Positions 18,369 to 28,813 are shown, counted from the stretch's first letter. The stretch: DNA of 34,990 bases from Alphaproteobacteria bacterium (GCA_009380075.1 WHSO01000031.1:1-34990), one strand, 5' to 3'. Numbers and translations: made by a program. Notes: generated from the sequence alone by a model not told the origin.

Positions 18369-19433
18369 TCAGCCTTGCTTCGGTGCATCCTCCGGTGCGG
18401 CGCGGGCGAGCCACAGCAGCATCCAGCCGACCGTGACGGCGGCGGCGGCAAGGCACAGCACCTGTCCCGTTGTTCCCACCACCTTGGCCGACAGCACGGC
18501 GATGAGCGCGAGGAAGACATTCCCCGCGGCGATGAAACGTGCGACCCGCGCATGGCCCAGGCCGCGCTGCACGGCACGCTGGTAGAAGTGCTTGGCGTGG
18601 GCCCGCCACACGGTTTCGCCCGCGAGCGCACGGCGGACGATGGTGATGGTCGCATCGGCGAGGTAATAGCCCGGCAGGATCAGCGCCGCCGACCAGTAGC
18701 CCCACGCCGCCAGCGTCAGCAGGAACCAGCCGAGGAGGTAGCCCAGCGCGATGGCGCCGACGTCGCCCATGAACACCCGCGCCGGGTGCCAATTGAGCAA
18801 GAGGAACCCCGCCGCCGCGGATGCCGTCACCAGCGCCGCCAGCGCGAGCGCGATCCCCGGGCGCCCGGCGTCGCCCCCCGCGGTCGCCAGCAGCGCAAAC
18901 AGGCCGAAGCCGATGGCCATGGTCTCCACCCCGGCGATACCATCGATACCGTCCATGAAATTGTAGAGGTTGATAAACCAGACCCAGGCCACGGCGGCCG
19001 CCACGCGGTCGAGCGCGAGCGGCAGGATGCCCTGAAACACGAGCAGCTTTTCGGGCATCAGCGCCAGCGCCACCGCCACGGCGGCAACGTGGGTGGCGAG
19101 ACGCAGGGCCACGCGGATGCCACGCAGGTCATCGATCCACGACACCAGGGCCAGCGCCGCCGTGAGCGCAATGACCACGGGGAATTCCGCCGCCTCCGGC
19201 GTGTGCAGCCAGAAAACGCCCACGACCAACGGCAGGGCCACCGCGAGGATGCCGATACCACCGCCACGCGGCGTCGGCGCGGAATGGCTGGAGCGTTCGT
19301 TGGGATGGTCCAGCACGGCGCGCCGCTTCAGGACCGCCAGTACCCAGCGCGTGACGATCCAGGCCGCCGCCACGGTCAGGATCGACAGCACCAGCGCGCC
19401 CGCGAGACCCTCGCCGCTCGCAAGCGCGGTCAT
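18369..19433 (-). CDS. glycosyltransferase family 4, WecA/WbpL-like undecaprenyl-phosphate sugar-1-P transferase
   Basis: A 354-residue polytopic enzyme of the MraY/WecA/WbpL superfamily. It would move a sugar-1-phosphate from a UDP-sugar to undecaprenyl phosphate, starting a lipid-linked glycan. Motifs in order: D42-H-P-N-E-R-S-S-H50, P53-T-P-R-G-G-G59, N158-F-M-D-G-I-D-G165 and 'HPARVFMGDVGA' (M222-G-D-V-G). About 10-11 helices are visible. It lacks MraY-specific features and peptidoglycan neighbours, so surface glycan initiation is more likely. Start ATG 19433 overlaps the heparinase stop as ATGA and has a purine-rich ribosome site; an upstream in-frame codon at 19463 is unlikely. Confidence 0.9.
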   Translation of the reverse strand: MTALASGEGLAGALVLSILTVAAAWIVTRWVLAVLKRRAVLDHPNERSSHSAPTPRGGGIGILAVALPLVVGVFWLHTPEAAEFPVVIALTAALALVSWIDDLRGIRVALRLATHVAAVAVALALMPEKLLVFQGILPLALDRVAAAVAWVWFINLYNFMDGIDGIAGVETMAIGFGLFALLATAGGDAGRPGIALALAALVTASAAAGFLLLNWHPARVFMGDVGAIALGYLLGWFLLTLAAWGYWSAALILPGYYLADATITIVRRALAGETVWRAHAKHFYQRAVQRGLGHARVARFIAAGNVFLALIAVLSAKVVGTTGQVLCLAAAAVTVGWMLLWLARAAPEDAPKQG

Positions 19434-21256
19434 CCCTTTTCCTTCACGCGGGTGAAGGCCCATTGCACGGTGGCGCCCGGCCGCGGCCCTTCGGCGGTGA
19501 CGCCGCCGGTGACGACGATCTGGTTGGCGCGGCGCATCTCACCGCTGCCGACGTAGATGGAATTCTCGACCGTGACGTTGCCGCCTTCGGCGCGGAAGCG
19601 CCAGCCGGCACCCGACGGCAGGCGCAGCAGGACCGCGTGTTCCTCGCCCAGCAGCGACGCGGTGACGCCGGGGTGCAGGTGAAAGCGCACGGCGAAGCTG
19701 CGTGGCCGCCCGCGCCGCCAGCGCCACAGGCGGCGCGGGCCGTCGTCGCTCCCGCCGGTTGCGGCGGTGTCGGCGGTGCCGTCGCGGGGCGGAATCAGGT
19801 GATCCTCGCCGCGGACCTCCTCGCCGCTGCTCGACATCCACAGGCGGCGGCGGTGGATCAGGCCGAAGCCGCCGACGTAGCCGTCGTGGCTGCCGTCGAG
19901 CCAGGTGGCGCCGTCGGACTCGGTGCGGGTGTGGCTGACCGTGACGGGATGCTTGCCGATTTCGCTGCCGCGCCCGGGCGCCTCGAGGATCTCGGTCGAA
20001 TTGGTGTCGGCGAGCGTCAGCGTCGAATGGGCGGCACTCGCGCGCAGCGCTTGGCGCCACGTGATGCCGAGCCCGGGACCGCCGCCGCAGTTCACCACCA
20101 GGCGCTCCTTGCCGATACTCATCTCGAACGACAGTGTGCCGGCGAAGGCATGGTCGCGCGCGCCCGGCGGCGGTGGGGCGCCCATGTCGCAGATCAGCAG
20201 CGTGCGGTTGGCGGTGACGCGCTCGAATCCGGAATGGGGCGCGCTGGTCAGCGGCTTGCCCGGCGCCTCGGCACGGGTCAGCACCATGTCGACCAGCCAG
20301 GCCTCGCCCTCGCTGGAATCGTTGAACAGCGCCAACCCGCCGTCGCCATGCCGGAAGAAGCGCAGCATCGGTGCCATGCGGTCGATGGCATGCTGCAGGG
20401 AATGGGGCACGGGGTGGCCGCCGGTCATCAGCACCGAACGGATGTCCACAAGGTCTCGGAGCACGGCAAACTGCTGCGCCGGGGAGCGCTCGATATGGCC
20501 GCCGTCGCCCAGCACCTGGCGGGCGAGCTCGCGTTCGAGGCGCACCAGCGTGCGCCGCAGGTGCCGGCCGCCGCCGAACACCACAGCGGCGGTGAAAACC
20601 TGCCCCTTGAATACCGTGAGCAGCCGCGCGCCGGACAATCCGCCGCCGCCGCCCCGCAGCAGGTGGCGCGCTTGGCGTGCCAGGCTGGCGAGGAAGGCGC
20701 GCTCGAACGCGGGTTCGGCGCCGGGCAGGATGACATCGGCGCTGGCGATCCAGGCCGCGATCCGCGTCGCCAGGACGTCGGGCCGCCACGGGATGCGCCG
20801 CCACCGCTTATGACGTGCGATCCAGTCGGCGACGAGGCGCCGCGCCGTCTCGCGCGCCGATTCGCCGCCGGCGACCCGGAGGTCGCGCAGCCAGGCAAAT
20901 CCGTGCAGCGCCGTGAGCCAGTCGAGCCCCGCTTCCGACGGCGCCCACAGCGCCATGCCCGGGCCTGCGCCCTGGGTCGGCGGCGTCACCCGTATGGTCC
21001 GTCCGTGAAAGGCGAAGGTGCCGCCGATGACGGCGCGGCCGCGCCCGGCATCGCCGGGCCACGGGTCGATGGGAACGCCCGCCAGCGCCCGTCCCGCCGC
21101 CCCGCCGAGCAGCATGCCGTGCACCGGCGTCGCGTAATAAAGACTGCGCAGCGCATATCCCATCGCCCGCGCGTTGCGCGCGAAGGGGCGCCGGGCGACG
21201 GCAAGGTACCAGCCAAACGGTGGGTGTTGGGGCGGGGCGGGCGCGGCCTCGGTCAT
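19430..21256 (-). CDS. heparinase II/III family protein
   Basis: A 608-residue protein. The N-terminal half is helical and resembles the toroid region of heparinase II/III and alginate lyases ('ALHGFAWLRDLRVAGGESARETARRLVADW' split across residues 118-150, 'RHLRRTLVRLERELARQVLGDGGHIERSP' across 230-260). The C-terminal half is beta-rich. It includes 'LFNDSSEGE', 'NCGGGPG' and 'HSTLTLADTNS', which fit the family's beta-sandwich lyase part. I see no signal peptide, so where it acts is unclear. In many alphaproteobacteria a homologue sits beside rsmB/purH (established context). The polysaccharide substrate is unknown. Its stop overlaps the GT4 start by four bases. Confidence 0.88.
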   Translation of the reverse strand: MTEAAPAPPQHPPFGWYLAVARRPFARNARAMGYALRSLYYATPVHGMLLGGAAGRALAGVPIDPWPGDAGRGRAVIGGTFAFHGRTIRVTPPTQGAGPGMALWAPSEAGLDWLTALHGFAWLRDLRVAGGESARETARRLVADWIARHKRWRRIPWRPDVLATRIAAWIASADVILPGAEPAFERAFLASLARQARHLLRGGGGGLSGARLLTVFKGQVFTAAVVFGGGRHLRRTLVRLERELARQVLGDGGHIERSPAQQFAVLRDLVDIRSVLMTGGHPVPHSLQHAIDRMAPMLRFFRHGDGGLALFNDSSEGEAWLVDMVLTRAEAPGKPLTSAPHSGFERVTANRTLLICDMGAPPPPGARDHAFAGTLSFEMSIGKERLVVNCGGGPGLGITWRQALRASAAHSTLTLADTNSTEILEAPGRGSEIGKHPVTVSHTRTESDGATWLDGSHDGYVGGFGLIHRRRLWMSSSGEEVRGEDHLIPPRDGTADTAATGGSDDGPRRLWRWRRGRPRSFAVRFHLHPGVTASLLGEEHAVLLRLPSGAGWRFRAEGGNVTVENSIYVGSGEMRRANQIVVTGGVTAEGPRPGATVQWAFTRVKEKG

Positions 21257-21271
21257 GGCCAGGCGCCCCGG

Positions 21272-21982
21272 TCAGGCGCTGCCGCGCTTGGCGCGGCCTT
21301 CATGGGACACAGTGGCCCGGCCGCCGCCCCGCAGTCGGGCGATATTGTCGGCATAGGCCGCTTCGCCGCCGGCGAAGGTGGACGTGCCGGCCACCAGCAC
21401 ATCGGCACCGGCGGCAACGGCGCGGGCGGCGGTTTCGGCGTTGATGCCGCCGTCGACCTCGAGGTCGATGTCGCGGCCAGCGGCGTCGATGGCCTTGCGC
21501 ACCGCCGCGATCTTGGCGAGCTGGGATTCGATGAACGCCTGTCCGCCGAATCCCGGGTTGACGGTCATCACCAGCACCAGGTCGATATCGCCGAGGACGT
21601 TGTCGATCGCCTCCACCGGTGTTGCCGGATTGAGCGCCACCCCCGCCTTCTTGCCGAGCGAGCGGATCAGCTGCACCGTGCGGTGCAGATGCGGTCCGGA
21701 TTCGGGATGCACGGTGATGATGTCGGCGCCGGCGTCGGCGAAGCCGGGCACGTAGGGATCGACCGGCGCGATCATCAGGTGCACGTCGAACGGCAGCCGG
21801 CTGTGGGCGCGCAGCGCCCTGATCACGTCGGGGCCGATGGTGATATTGGGCACGAAATGGCCGTCCATGACGTCGACATGGATGTAGTCCGCACCCGCCC
21901 TGGTGACCGCCGCGATTTCGAGGCCGAGCCGCGCGAAATCGGCGGCGAGAATCGAGGGTGCTATGCGGACCGGCTTTGCCAC
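21272..21982 (-). CDS. rpe: ribulose-phosphate 3-epimerase
   Basis: A 236-residue TIM-barrel enzyme interconverting ribulose-5-phosphate and xylulose-5-phosphate. Family motifs are all present: '[14 protein letters not shown]', '[14 protein letters not shown]' (metal/catalytic His and Asp), 'VHLMI', '[14 protein letters not shown]' and '[12 protein letters not shown]'. The start is GTG 21982, five bases after the rsmB stop, with no strong ribosome site of its own. This suggests translational coupling with rsmB. The C-terminal tail 'GRAKRGSA' is slightly longer than usual. Confidence 0.97.
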   Translation of the reverse strand: MAKPVRIAPSILAADFARLGLEIAAVTRAGADYIHVDVMDGHFVPNITIGPDVIRALRAHSRLPFDVHLMIAPVDPYVPGFADAGADIITVHPESGPHLHRTVQLIRSLGKKAGVALNPATPVEAIDNVLGDIDLVLVMTVNPGFGGQAFIESQLAKIAAVRKAIDAAGRDIDLEVDGGINAETAARAVAAGADVLVAGTSTFAGGEAAYADNIARLRGGGRATVSHEGRAKRGSA

Positions 21983-21987
21983 CGGCG

Positions 21988-23379
21988 TTAGGTAGCAGCT
22001 TCGCCAGACCGCCGCAAGCGGGCGGCAAAGAAGCCGTCGATCCCTCCCCCGTCCGCCATCATCGAGGGCAGGGTGCGCATGCAGCCGGCGGCGGTCGCGG
22101 CCTCGGGCAGGCCGGGAAGGTCCGCCGGCGTGACCGGGTCGGCGGTGAAATCGTCATGACGGGCGAGGAACGCGGCGATACGCGCCTCGCCCTCGACCGG
22201 TTCCAGCGAACAGACGGTGTAGACCAGCATCCCGCCCGGCCGCGTCAGGTGCGCGGCATTGTCGAGCAGCCGGTCCTGCAGGGCGGCGGCGCCGGCGATG
22301 TCGTCGGGCCGCCGGGTACGCGCGATGTCGGGATGGCGGCGCATGGTGCCGGTGGCGGTGCACGGCGCGTCCAGCAGCACTGCGTCGAACGGCGCCGCCG
22401 CGAATGCTGCGCCGTCGGTGGCGACGAGCTCCGCCGCGAGTCCGGTCCGCGCCAGGTTCCGGGCAACGATGTCGAGCCGGTCCGCCGACCGGTCCACGGC
22501 GGTGACATGGGCGCCCCCCGCCGCCAGTTGCAGCGTCTTGCCGCCCGGCGCCGCGCACAGGTCGAGCACCCGTTTTCCCGTAACCGGGCCCAGCAGCTGC
22601 ACCGGAATCTGCGCCGCCGCGTCCTGGACCCACCAGGCGCCGTCGGCATAGCCGGGCAGGTCGGGGATGGCCCCGCCGCTCCGCCGGCGCAGTGCGCCCC
22701 AGGGCAGGACCTCGGCTTCCAATGACGCGGCGAGGCTCTCTGCCTTCACGGCGTCGCGCGGCGCAAGGTCGAGCGGCGCCTCGGTCAGGTGGCTTGCGGC
22801 AATGGCCCGCGCGGTGTCCTCGCCGTAGGCGTCGCACCATCCCTGCCACAGCCAGTCCGGCGTGTTGACGCGCGCCGGGTCGAGGTCCGCGACCAGAGTC
22901 CGTCCCTCGCGCGCCACCCGCCGCAGCACGGCATTGACCAGACCCTTGAACTTTGACGCGCGCCTCGCCTCGCACAGGGCGACGGAGGTGGCGACGGCGG
23001 CATGGGGCGGCGTGTCGAGGTAGAGGAGCTGGACGATGCCGAGTGCCAGGATGTCGGAGACGGCGCGCGCCGCCTCGGGCAGCGGTCGCTCCACCAGCCG
23101 CGCGATCACGGCGTCGATCTCGCCCGCCCGGCGCAGCACCGTCGCCGCAAGCAGGCGGGCGAAGGCGCGGTCGCGCGCCTCCAGCGCGGCGAATCCCGGC
23201 GCGTCCTCCAGCGCCGTTTCCAGCGGCCTGCGCTGCTCACGGACACGCGCAAGCGCCACCGCCGCGGCGTGACGCGGGTCGACGGGAGCCTGTCGCGATG
23301 CGGGTCCCGCGGACCGCCGGCGCGTGGCGGTGGTCTGGGGACGGCGCGTGCGCGGCGGGCCGGGCGGGCGAGGGGCCAT
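21988..23379 (-). CDS. rsmB: 16S rRNA m5C methyltransferase RsmB-like
   Basis: A 463-residue protein. The N-terminal 45 residues are basic and Pro/Arg-rich. A NusB-like RNA-binding domain follows ('[16 protein letters not shown]', '[19 protein letters not shown]'). The catalytic part is a SAM-dependent m5C methyltransferase with '[16 protein letters not shown]', C340 in '[17 protein letters not shown]' and C390 in '[14 protein letters not shown]'. The two cysteines are those used in m5C chemistry. E. coli RsmB methylates C967 of 16S rRNA. The start ATG 23379 overlaps the htpX stop by one base (TGATG). A longer frame to 23589 only runs antiframe through htpX and is rejected. Confidence 0.95.
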   Translation of the reverse strand: MAPRPPGPPRTRRPQTTATRRRSAGPASRQAPVDPRHAAAVALARVREQRRPLETALEDAPGFAALEARDRAFARLLAATVLRRAGEIDAVIARLVERPLPEAARAVSDILALGIVQLLYLDTPPHAAVATSVALCEARRASKFKGLVNAVLRRVAREGRTLVADLDPARVNTPDWLWQGWCDAYGEDTARAIAASHLTEAPLDLAPRDAVKAESLAASLEAEVLPWGALRRRSGGAIPDLPGYADGAWWVQDAAAQIPVQLLGPVTGKRVLDLCAAPGGKTLQLAAGGAHVTAVDRSADRLDIVARNLARTGLAAELVATDGAAFAAAPFDAVLLDAPCTATGTMRRHPDIARTRRPDDIAGAAALQDRLLDNAAHLTRPGGMLVYTVCSLEPVEGEARIAAFLARHDDFTADPVTPADLPGLPEAATAAGCMRTLPSMMADGGGIDGFFAARLRRSGEAAT

Positions 23380-24233
23380 CAGCCCCACGGGCCGCTGGCG
23401 CCGGCCATCTCGCGCAGCCGGTGCACGCGACTCTCGGTCGACGGATGGGTCGAGAACAGGCTGTCGACCGCGTGGGCGTGCAGCGGGTTGATGATGAACA
23501 TGTGGGCCGTCGCCGGGTTGCGCTCGGCGGCCAGGTTGTCGACGCCGCGTGCCATCGCGTCGATGCGCTCGAGCGCGGAGGCGAGCCACAGTGGCTGGCC
23601 GGAAATCGTCGCGCCGATGCGGTCGGCCTCGTACTCGCGGGTGCGCGATATCGCCATCTGCACCATCATCGCCATGATCGGCGCAAGGATCATGATCAGC
23701 AGCGCGCCGACGATGCCGAGCGGGTTGTTGCGGTTGCCGCCGCCGAAGAAGAACGCGAATTGCGCCAGCATGCCGATGGCGCCGGCTATGGTGGCGGTGA
23801 TCGTCTGGATCAGCGTGTCGCGGTTACGGACGTGGGCGAGCTCGTGGGCCATGACGCCCGCGATCTCCTCGTGGGACAGGTGGTGCAGCAGGCCCGTCGT
23901 CGCCGCGACCGCGGCGTTCTCCGGGTTGCGTCCTGTGGCGAAGGCGTTGGGCTGGTCGTTCTCGATGGTATAGACCCGCGGCATCGGCAGTTCCGCGTTG
24001 GCCGCGAGCTGTTCGACGATGCCGTAGAATCCGGGCGCGCTCCGCCGGTCGACCTCGCGGGCGTTGTACATGGACAGCACCATGCGATCGGAGTTCCAGT
24101 AGGCGAACAGGTTCATCGCCGCGGCCACGGCGAAGGCGATCAGCATCCCGGCCTCGCCGCCGATCAGGTAGCCCACGGCGAGGAACAGTGCCGTGATCCC
24201 GGCGAGGAGGATGGCGGTACGGACGTAGCCCAT
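23379..24233 (-). CDS. htpX: membrane zinc metalloprotease HtpX
   Basis: A 284-residue M48 protease of the inner membrane that degrades misfolded membrane proteins alongside FtsH. Two N-terminal helices (about residues 5-45) precede the catalytic domain. The zinc site H130-E-L-A-H134 lies in '[14 protein letters not shown]' and the third ligand is in '[11 protein letters not shown]'. Another pair of hydrophobic helices lies between them. The ATG has GGAG nine bases upstream. It is the first gene of the leftward run to purH and is divergent from the DUF1674 gene, the usual alphaproteobacterial neighbourhood. Confidence 0.97.
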   Translation of the reverse strand: MGYVRTAILLAGITALFLAVGYLIGGEAGMLIAFAVAAAMNLFAYWNSDRMVLSMYNAREVDRRSAPGFYGIVEQLAANAELPMPRVYTIENDQPNAFATGRNPENAAVAATTGLLHHLSHEEIAGVMAHELAHVRNRDTLIQTITATIAGAIGMLAQFAFFFGGGNRNNPLGIVGALLIMILAPIMAMMVQMAISRTREYEADRIGATISGQPLWLASALERIDAMARGVDNLAAERNPATAHMFIINPLHAHAVDSLFSTHPSTESRVHRLREMAGASGPWG

Positions 24234-24321
24234 GTAATCGTTTCTCCGGCGCGGCGGGCGGAAATGCCCGGGGCGCCACGAAGGCGGGTGTAAAATCCCC
24301 GCAGATTAAGTAGAGTGCGTG

Positions 24322-24341
24322 TGCCCCCTGTTCAAGGGGCA
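24322..24341. promoter_or_regulatory. hairpin and CTTGAA box in the htpX / DUF1674 divergent region
   Basis: TGCCCC (24322-24327) and GGGGCA (24336-24341) form a 6-bp stem with an eight-base loop. On the minus strand the same stretch reads CTTGAA (24336-24331), the -35 type of RpoH promoters, about 98 bases before the htpX start. I could not find a convincing -10 partner, so heat-shock control is only a possibility. Confidence 0.25.
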
Positions 24342-24390
24342 GAGCCTGGACAGGGTCAAAGATTCCAATACGTTAAGGCCACATGCCCCG

Positions 24391-24585
24391 ATGACTGAGA
24401 CGCCGAAAACCCCCCGCCGCATCCAACCCCCGGCCCCGCCGCCGCCGTCGGTGCCGCGCCGCCCGCGCGCGCCCGTGCCCACCCCCGTCGCAGACGAGCG
24501 TCCCGAGGGCAAGGCGTCGAAGCCGGAGACCGACCCCACCCGTTACGGCGACTGGGAAAAGAACGGCCGCTGCATCGACTTCTGA
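24391..24585 (+). CDS. DUF1674 / SDHAF4-family small protein
   Basis: A 64-residue protein with a Pro/Arg-rich, probably disordered N-terminal half. Its conserved C-terminal signature is 'DPTRYGDWEKNGRCIDF', the defining end of DUF1674. Mitochondrial SDHAF4 in this family binds the flavinated succinate dehydrogenase subunit during complex II assembly, so a similar role in SDH maturation is likely but is inferred. ATG 24391 is chosen. An in-frame GTG at 24319 would add 24 residues unlike the family, overlapping the hairpin. The gene is divergent from htpX, and a 7-bp GC stem follows its stop. Confidence 0.88.
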   Translation: MTETPKTPRRIQPPAPPPPSVPRRPRAPVPTPVADERPEGKASKPETDPTRYGDWEKNGRCIDF

Positions 24586-24593
24586 TTCGGCTG

Positions 24594-24618
24594 CCCCGCC
24601 TCACACGGACCGGCGGGG
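24594..24618 (+). terminator. GC-rich inverted repeat after DUF1674 gene
   Basis: CCCCGCC (24594-24600) pairs with GGCGGGG (24612-24618) around an 11-base loop, starting eight bases after the DUF1674 stop. No T-run follows. It may end the small-gene transcript before the reductase gene, which starts 69 bases later. Confidence 0.35.
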
Positions 24619-24687
24619 TGCCAGCGGCGCGTCATCCTGGGCTATCATTACGGGCCAGCGGCGACCGAGGTCCCGCAGCCGCAACGG

Positions 24688-26056
24688 ATGACGACGGAAT
24701 TGAAGTCCCTTTCGCCACTCCCTGTCCGGGCCCTCGGATCCATCGGCATCGTCGCCGCCTATCTCGTCCTTGTGCTGGCGCCGCTCGCTTTGGCCTGGGC
24801 TTCGGCGCCCGACGGCGGCGGTATCGCCGCCGAGATCGGCAGCGCCGCCGCCTTCGCCGGCTACGCCATGCTGCTGGCGCAGTTCACGCTGACGGGACGC
24901 TTCCGCGTCATCGGCGCGCGCATCGGCATCGACGTCGTCCTGCGGCTGCACCAGCTTCTCGCCCGCGCGCTGACGGTCCTGCTGGTGCTTCATCCGTTCC
25001 TCTACGGCTTGCCGCGGATCGTCGCCGACCCCCTGGCTTATCTCGCCGGCGTCGTCCGGATGTTTACCACGCCGGCTTTTGCCTCGGGGGTGGCTGCATG
25101 GATTCTGCTTCTGGCGTTGATGATCCTCGCGGTCTATCGCGGCCGGATTGGATTGCGCTACGAAGTCTGGCGCGCCAGTCACGCGTTCCTCGCGGTACTC
25201 GTCGCCACCGGCGGGTTGCATCACGCGCTGACGGTCGGTGGTCTCAGCGGCGCGCCGGGTGTGCGGATGGCCTGGGTGGTCCTCGCCGCACTAGCGGGCC
25301 TTACCCTCCTGCACACCTACCTGTTCCGGCCGCTGGCGCTGGGGCGCCACCCTTGGCGTATCTCGGACGTGCGCTCCGTCGGCCCCGGTCGCTGGGTGTT
25401 AGGGGTGGAACCGGATGGCGGCGGGGCGCTCGACTTCCGCGCCGGGCAGTTCGTCTGGCTCAAGGTCGGCGACCACCCGTTCACCCTGCGCGAGAACCCG
25501 TTCTCCATCGTATCCGCCCCGGGCGCGCCCCGGGTGGAATTCCTCATCCGCGAAGCGGGCGACTTCACCGGGGCCGTCGGCCGCCTCCGGCGCGGACAGC
25601 GGGCCTGGCTCGACGGACCCCCACGGCGCCTTCACGCGCGCAGCGGCGGGTAACGCGGCACGTGTGATCCTGCTCGCCGGTGGGGTCGGGCTGGCGCCGT
25701 GTCTCGCCATGCTGCGCGAGGCCGCGGCCGAGGGCGATCCGCGCCCCCATCACCTGATCTTCGGCAACCGGACCGAGGGCCAGATCGTGCTGCGCGACGA
25801 AATCGCGGCCCTGTCGCCGCGCCTCGACCTCCGGACCGATTTCGTGCTGTCGGAACCGCCGCCGGGCTGGGGCGGGACGACCGGCCAGATGGACGCCGAA
25901 ACACTGACGCCCCTTCTGGCGGGCGGCGGGAACGCGTCCGGCGCCGTCTACTTCGTCTGCGGCCCGCCGCCGATGGTGCGCGCGTCGCTCCATGCTCTGT
26001 CGGCGCTCGGTGTGCCGGCGGACGGGGTCGTTACCGAACGCTTCGACTACGATTGA
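24688..26056 (+). pseudogene. ferric reductase/NOX-like flavocytochrome, frameshifted in a C5 run
   Basis: Two frames together encode one protein of about 455 residues. Frame one (24688-25653) has about six membrane helices with histidines suited to haem ('RLHQLLARALTVLLVLHPFLY', residues split over the helix; 'WRASHAFLAVLVATGGLHHAL'). It then has an FAD-binding region with 'FRAGQFVWLKVGDHPFTLREN'-type residues near 250-270. After 'RAWLDGP' it runs out of family sequence and stops at 25653. The next frame resumes 'HGAFTRAA', then the NAD(P)H motif 'LLAGGVGLAPCLAML' and 'YFVCGPPPM', ending at 26056. Removing one C from CCCCC at 25618-25622 restores one frame. Such proteins pass electrons from NAD(P)H via FAD and haem across the membrane. 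It may be a real mutation or a sequencing error. Confidence 0.88.
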
Positions 26057-26064
26057 GGACAGGG

Positions 26065-26148
26065 ATGTTCCGCGACCGGGCCATTCGGATGTTCACGGCG
26101 ATCCTTGCCGTGGTGCTGGCCGTGCTCGCGGCTTTCGTGCTGCGGTAA
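26065..26148 (+). CDS. candidate 27-residue single-helix membrane peptide
   Basis: A short open frame starting ATG 26065, eight bases after the reductase stop, with the purine-rich GAGGACAGGG immediately upstream. The peptide starts M-F-R-D-R-A-I-R and continues as one hydrophobic stretch (about residues 9-26) ending L-R: a basic-in, single-span topology. It ends four bases before the convergent cytochrome c stop. Size and hydrophobicity would fit a small subunit or regulator of a membrane complex, possibly the reductase, but this is inferred from position only. No family is recognised. Confidence 0.4.
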   Translation: MFRDRAIRMFTAILAVVLAVLAAFVLR

Positions 26149-26152
26149 GGCG

Positions 26153-26440
26153 TTACTTCTTTGGCGCTATCCGGTTCATGCGTTCCAGGAAAGCGATGAT
26201 GTTCTTGCGTTCCGCCGCGTCGCGGGCGTGATGGCGGGACAGCTTGCGCTCCAGCCATGCCGCCCGTTCTTCGGCGTCGGGGTGGGCCCTCATGAACTCC
26301 ACCGCCTTGGCGACGCTGTGGCAGCGCGCGCATTGCTTTGCAAAGGCGACTTCCCCGGCGTCCTGGGCGAGCGCCGGCGCGCCCGCGGTGACGACTAGTG
26401 TCGTCAAGGCGATGGCGGCGGCGATCCAGTACGTCATCAT
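26153..26440 (-). CDS. small monohaem c-type cytochrome
   Basis: A 95-residue precursor. A Sec signal peptide ends at A-L-A|Q (about residue 25), so the mature domain is about 70 residues in the periplasm. One haem site C37-A-R-C40-H41 is visible; M50 and M88 are candidate axial ligands. The C-terminal 'ERKNIIAFLERMNRI' helix resembles class I cytochromes. It overlaps the upstream membrane-protein gene by ATGA and lies downstream of acs, so the three genes are probably one transcript. The electron partner is unknown; the nearby reductase is transcribed towards it from the other side. Confidence 0.85.
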   Translation of the reverse strand: MMTYWIAAAIALTTLVVTAGAPALAQDAGEVAFAKQCARCHSVAKAVEFMRAHPDAEERAAWLERKLSRHHARDAAERKNIIAFLERMNRIAPKK

Positions 26441-26706
26441 TCGTTGCCCTTCTTCGAGCCCCTGAGCAGGAAATAGAACAGGGCCGCGACGATGAACGGG
26501 AGGATGAGGACAAGGTCGTCGGCACGCATGTTCATCATACTCGCCAGATAGAAGCTGAAAAAGATCATCCCGACCGAAACGACATAGACCAGCGTCGCGC
26601 CGACGACGGCGAAATTGATGGTCTTGCCGTTGGTGCGCAGCACGTAGCCGACCACGAACGCCGGCAGCAGCGTCGAAAACAGGATGATGGCGATCTTTCC
26701 GTCCAC
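26437..26706 (-). CDS. hypothetical three-helix membrane protein downstream of acs
   Basis: An 89-residue protein with three predicted spans (about residues 5-23, 31-55, 64-82) and a basic C-terminal tail (R-G-S-K-K-G-N-E). The short loop between helices 2 and 3 is 'MMNMRADD', rich in methionine. I do not recognise a family; it is not obviously the DUF485 protein YjcH that follows acs in E. coli. GTG 26706 has GAGGAG nine bases upstream. It lies 21 bases after acs and overlaps the cytochrome c gene by four bases, so it is likely expressed with both. Confidence 0.72.
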   Translation of the reverse strand: MDGKIAIILFSTLLPAFVVGYVLRTNGKTINFAVVGATLVYVVSVGMIFFSFYLASMMNMRADDLVLILPFIVAALFYFLLRGSKKGNE

Positions 26707-26727
26707 CGTTGAAATCTCCTCGGGGGT

Positions 26728-28665
<1,938 letters not shown>

Positions 28666-28718
28666 GAGTTCTGCTCCCTGATCTGCAGCGGTGCCGGCAA
28701 GGCAACGCCGCGGCAGAA

Positions 28719-28738
28719 CGCGTCCGCACCCGGACGCG
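28719..28738 (-). promoter_or_regulatory. perfect hairpin in the acs leader
   Basis: CGCGTCCG (28719-28726) and CGGACGCG (28731-28738) form an 8-bp stem with a four-base loop, 54 bases before the acs start. If transcription begins just after the -10 proposed at 28757-28762, it lies at the 5' end of the acs message. It could also be a terminator for the Rieske gene upstream, but only two Ts follow on the minus strand. Confidence 0.4.
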
Positions 28739-28756
28739 CGCCGGAATTATGAAAGC

Positions 28757-28785
28757 ATTATTGATGGCCGTGGCCCACGGCACAA
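28757..28785 (-). promoter_or_regulatory. candidate acs promoter with dyad in the spacer
   Basis: On the minus strand TTGTGC (28785-28780) and AATAAT (28762-28757) are separated by 17 bases. The spacer contains the perfect dyad CCGTGGGCCACGG (28780-28768), which overlaps the last base of the -35. This geometry suits a repressor site. The -35 matches consensus only at TTG, the -10 at five of six. Confidence 0.35.
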
Positions 28786-28813
28786 GGGGGCGGCCGCGAC
28801 TCCCCGGCCGATC

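Noticed and set aside
19463-21991. 842-codon plus-strand open frame
   Set aside because: Antisense across the heparinase and rpe genes; low-complexity Gly/Arg/Ala translation and no recognisable motif.
25610-25660. Programmed +1 frameshift in the reductase gene
   Set aside because: The C5 run could slip, but there is no in-frame stop at the site, no internal Shine-Dalgarno and no clear structure; a mutation or read error is simpler.
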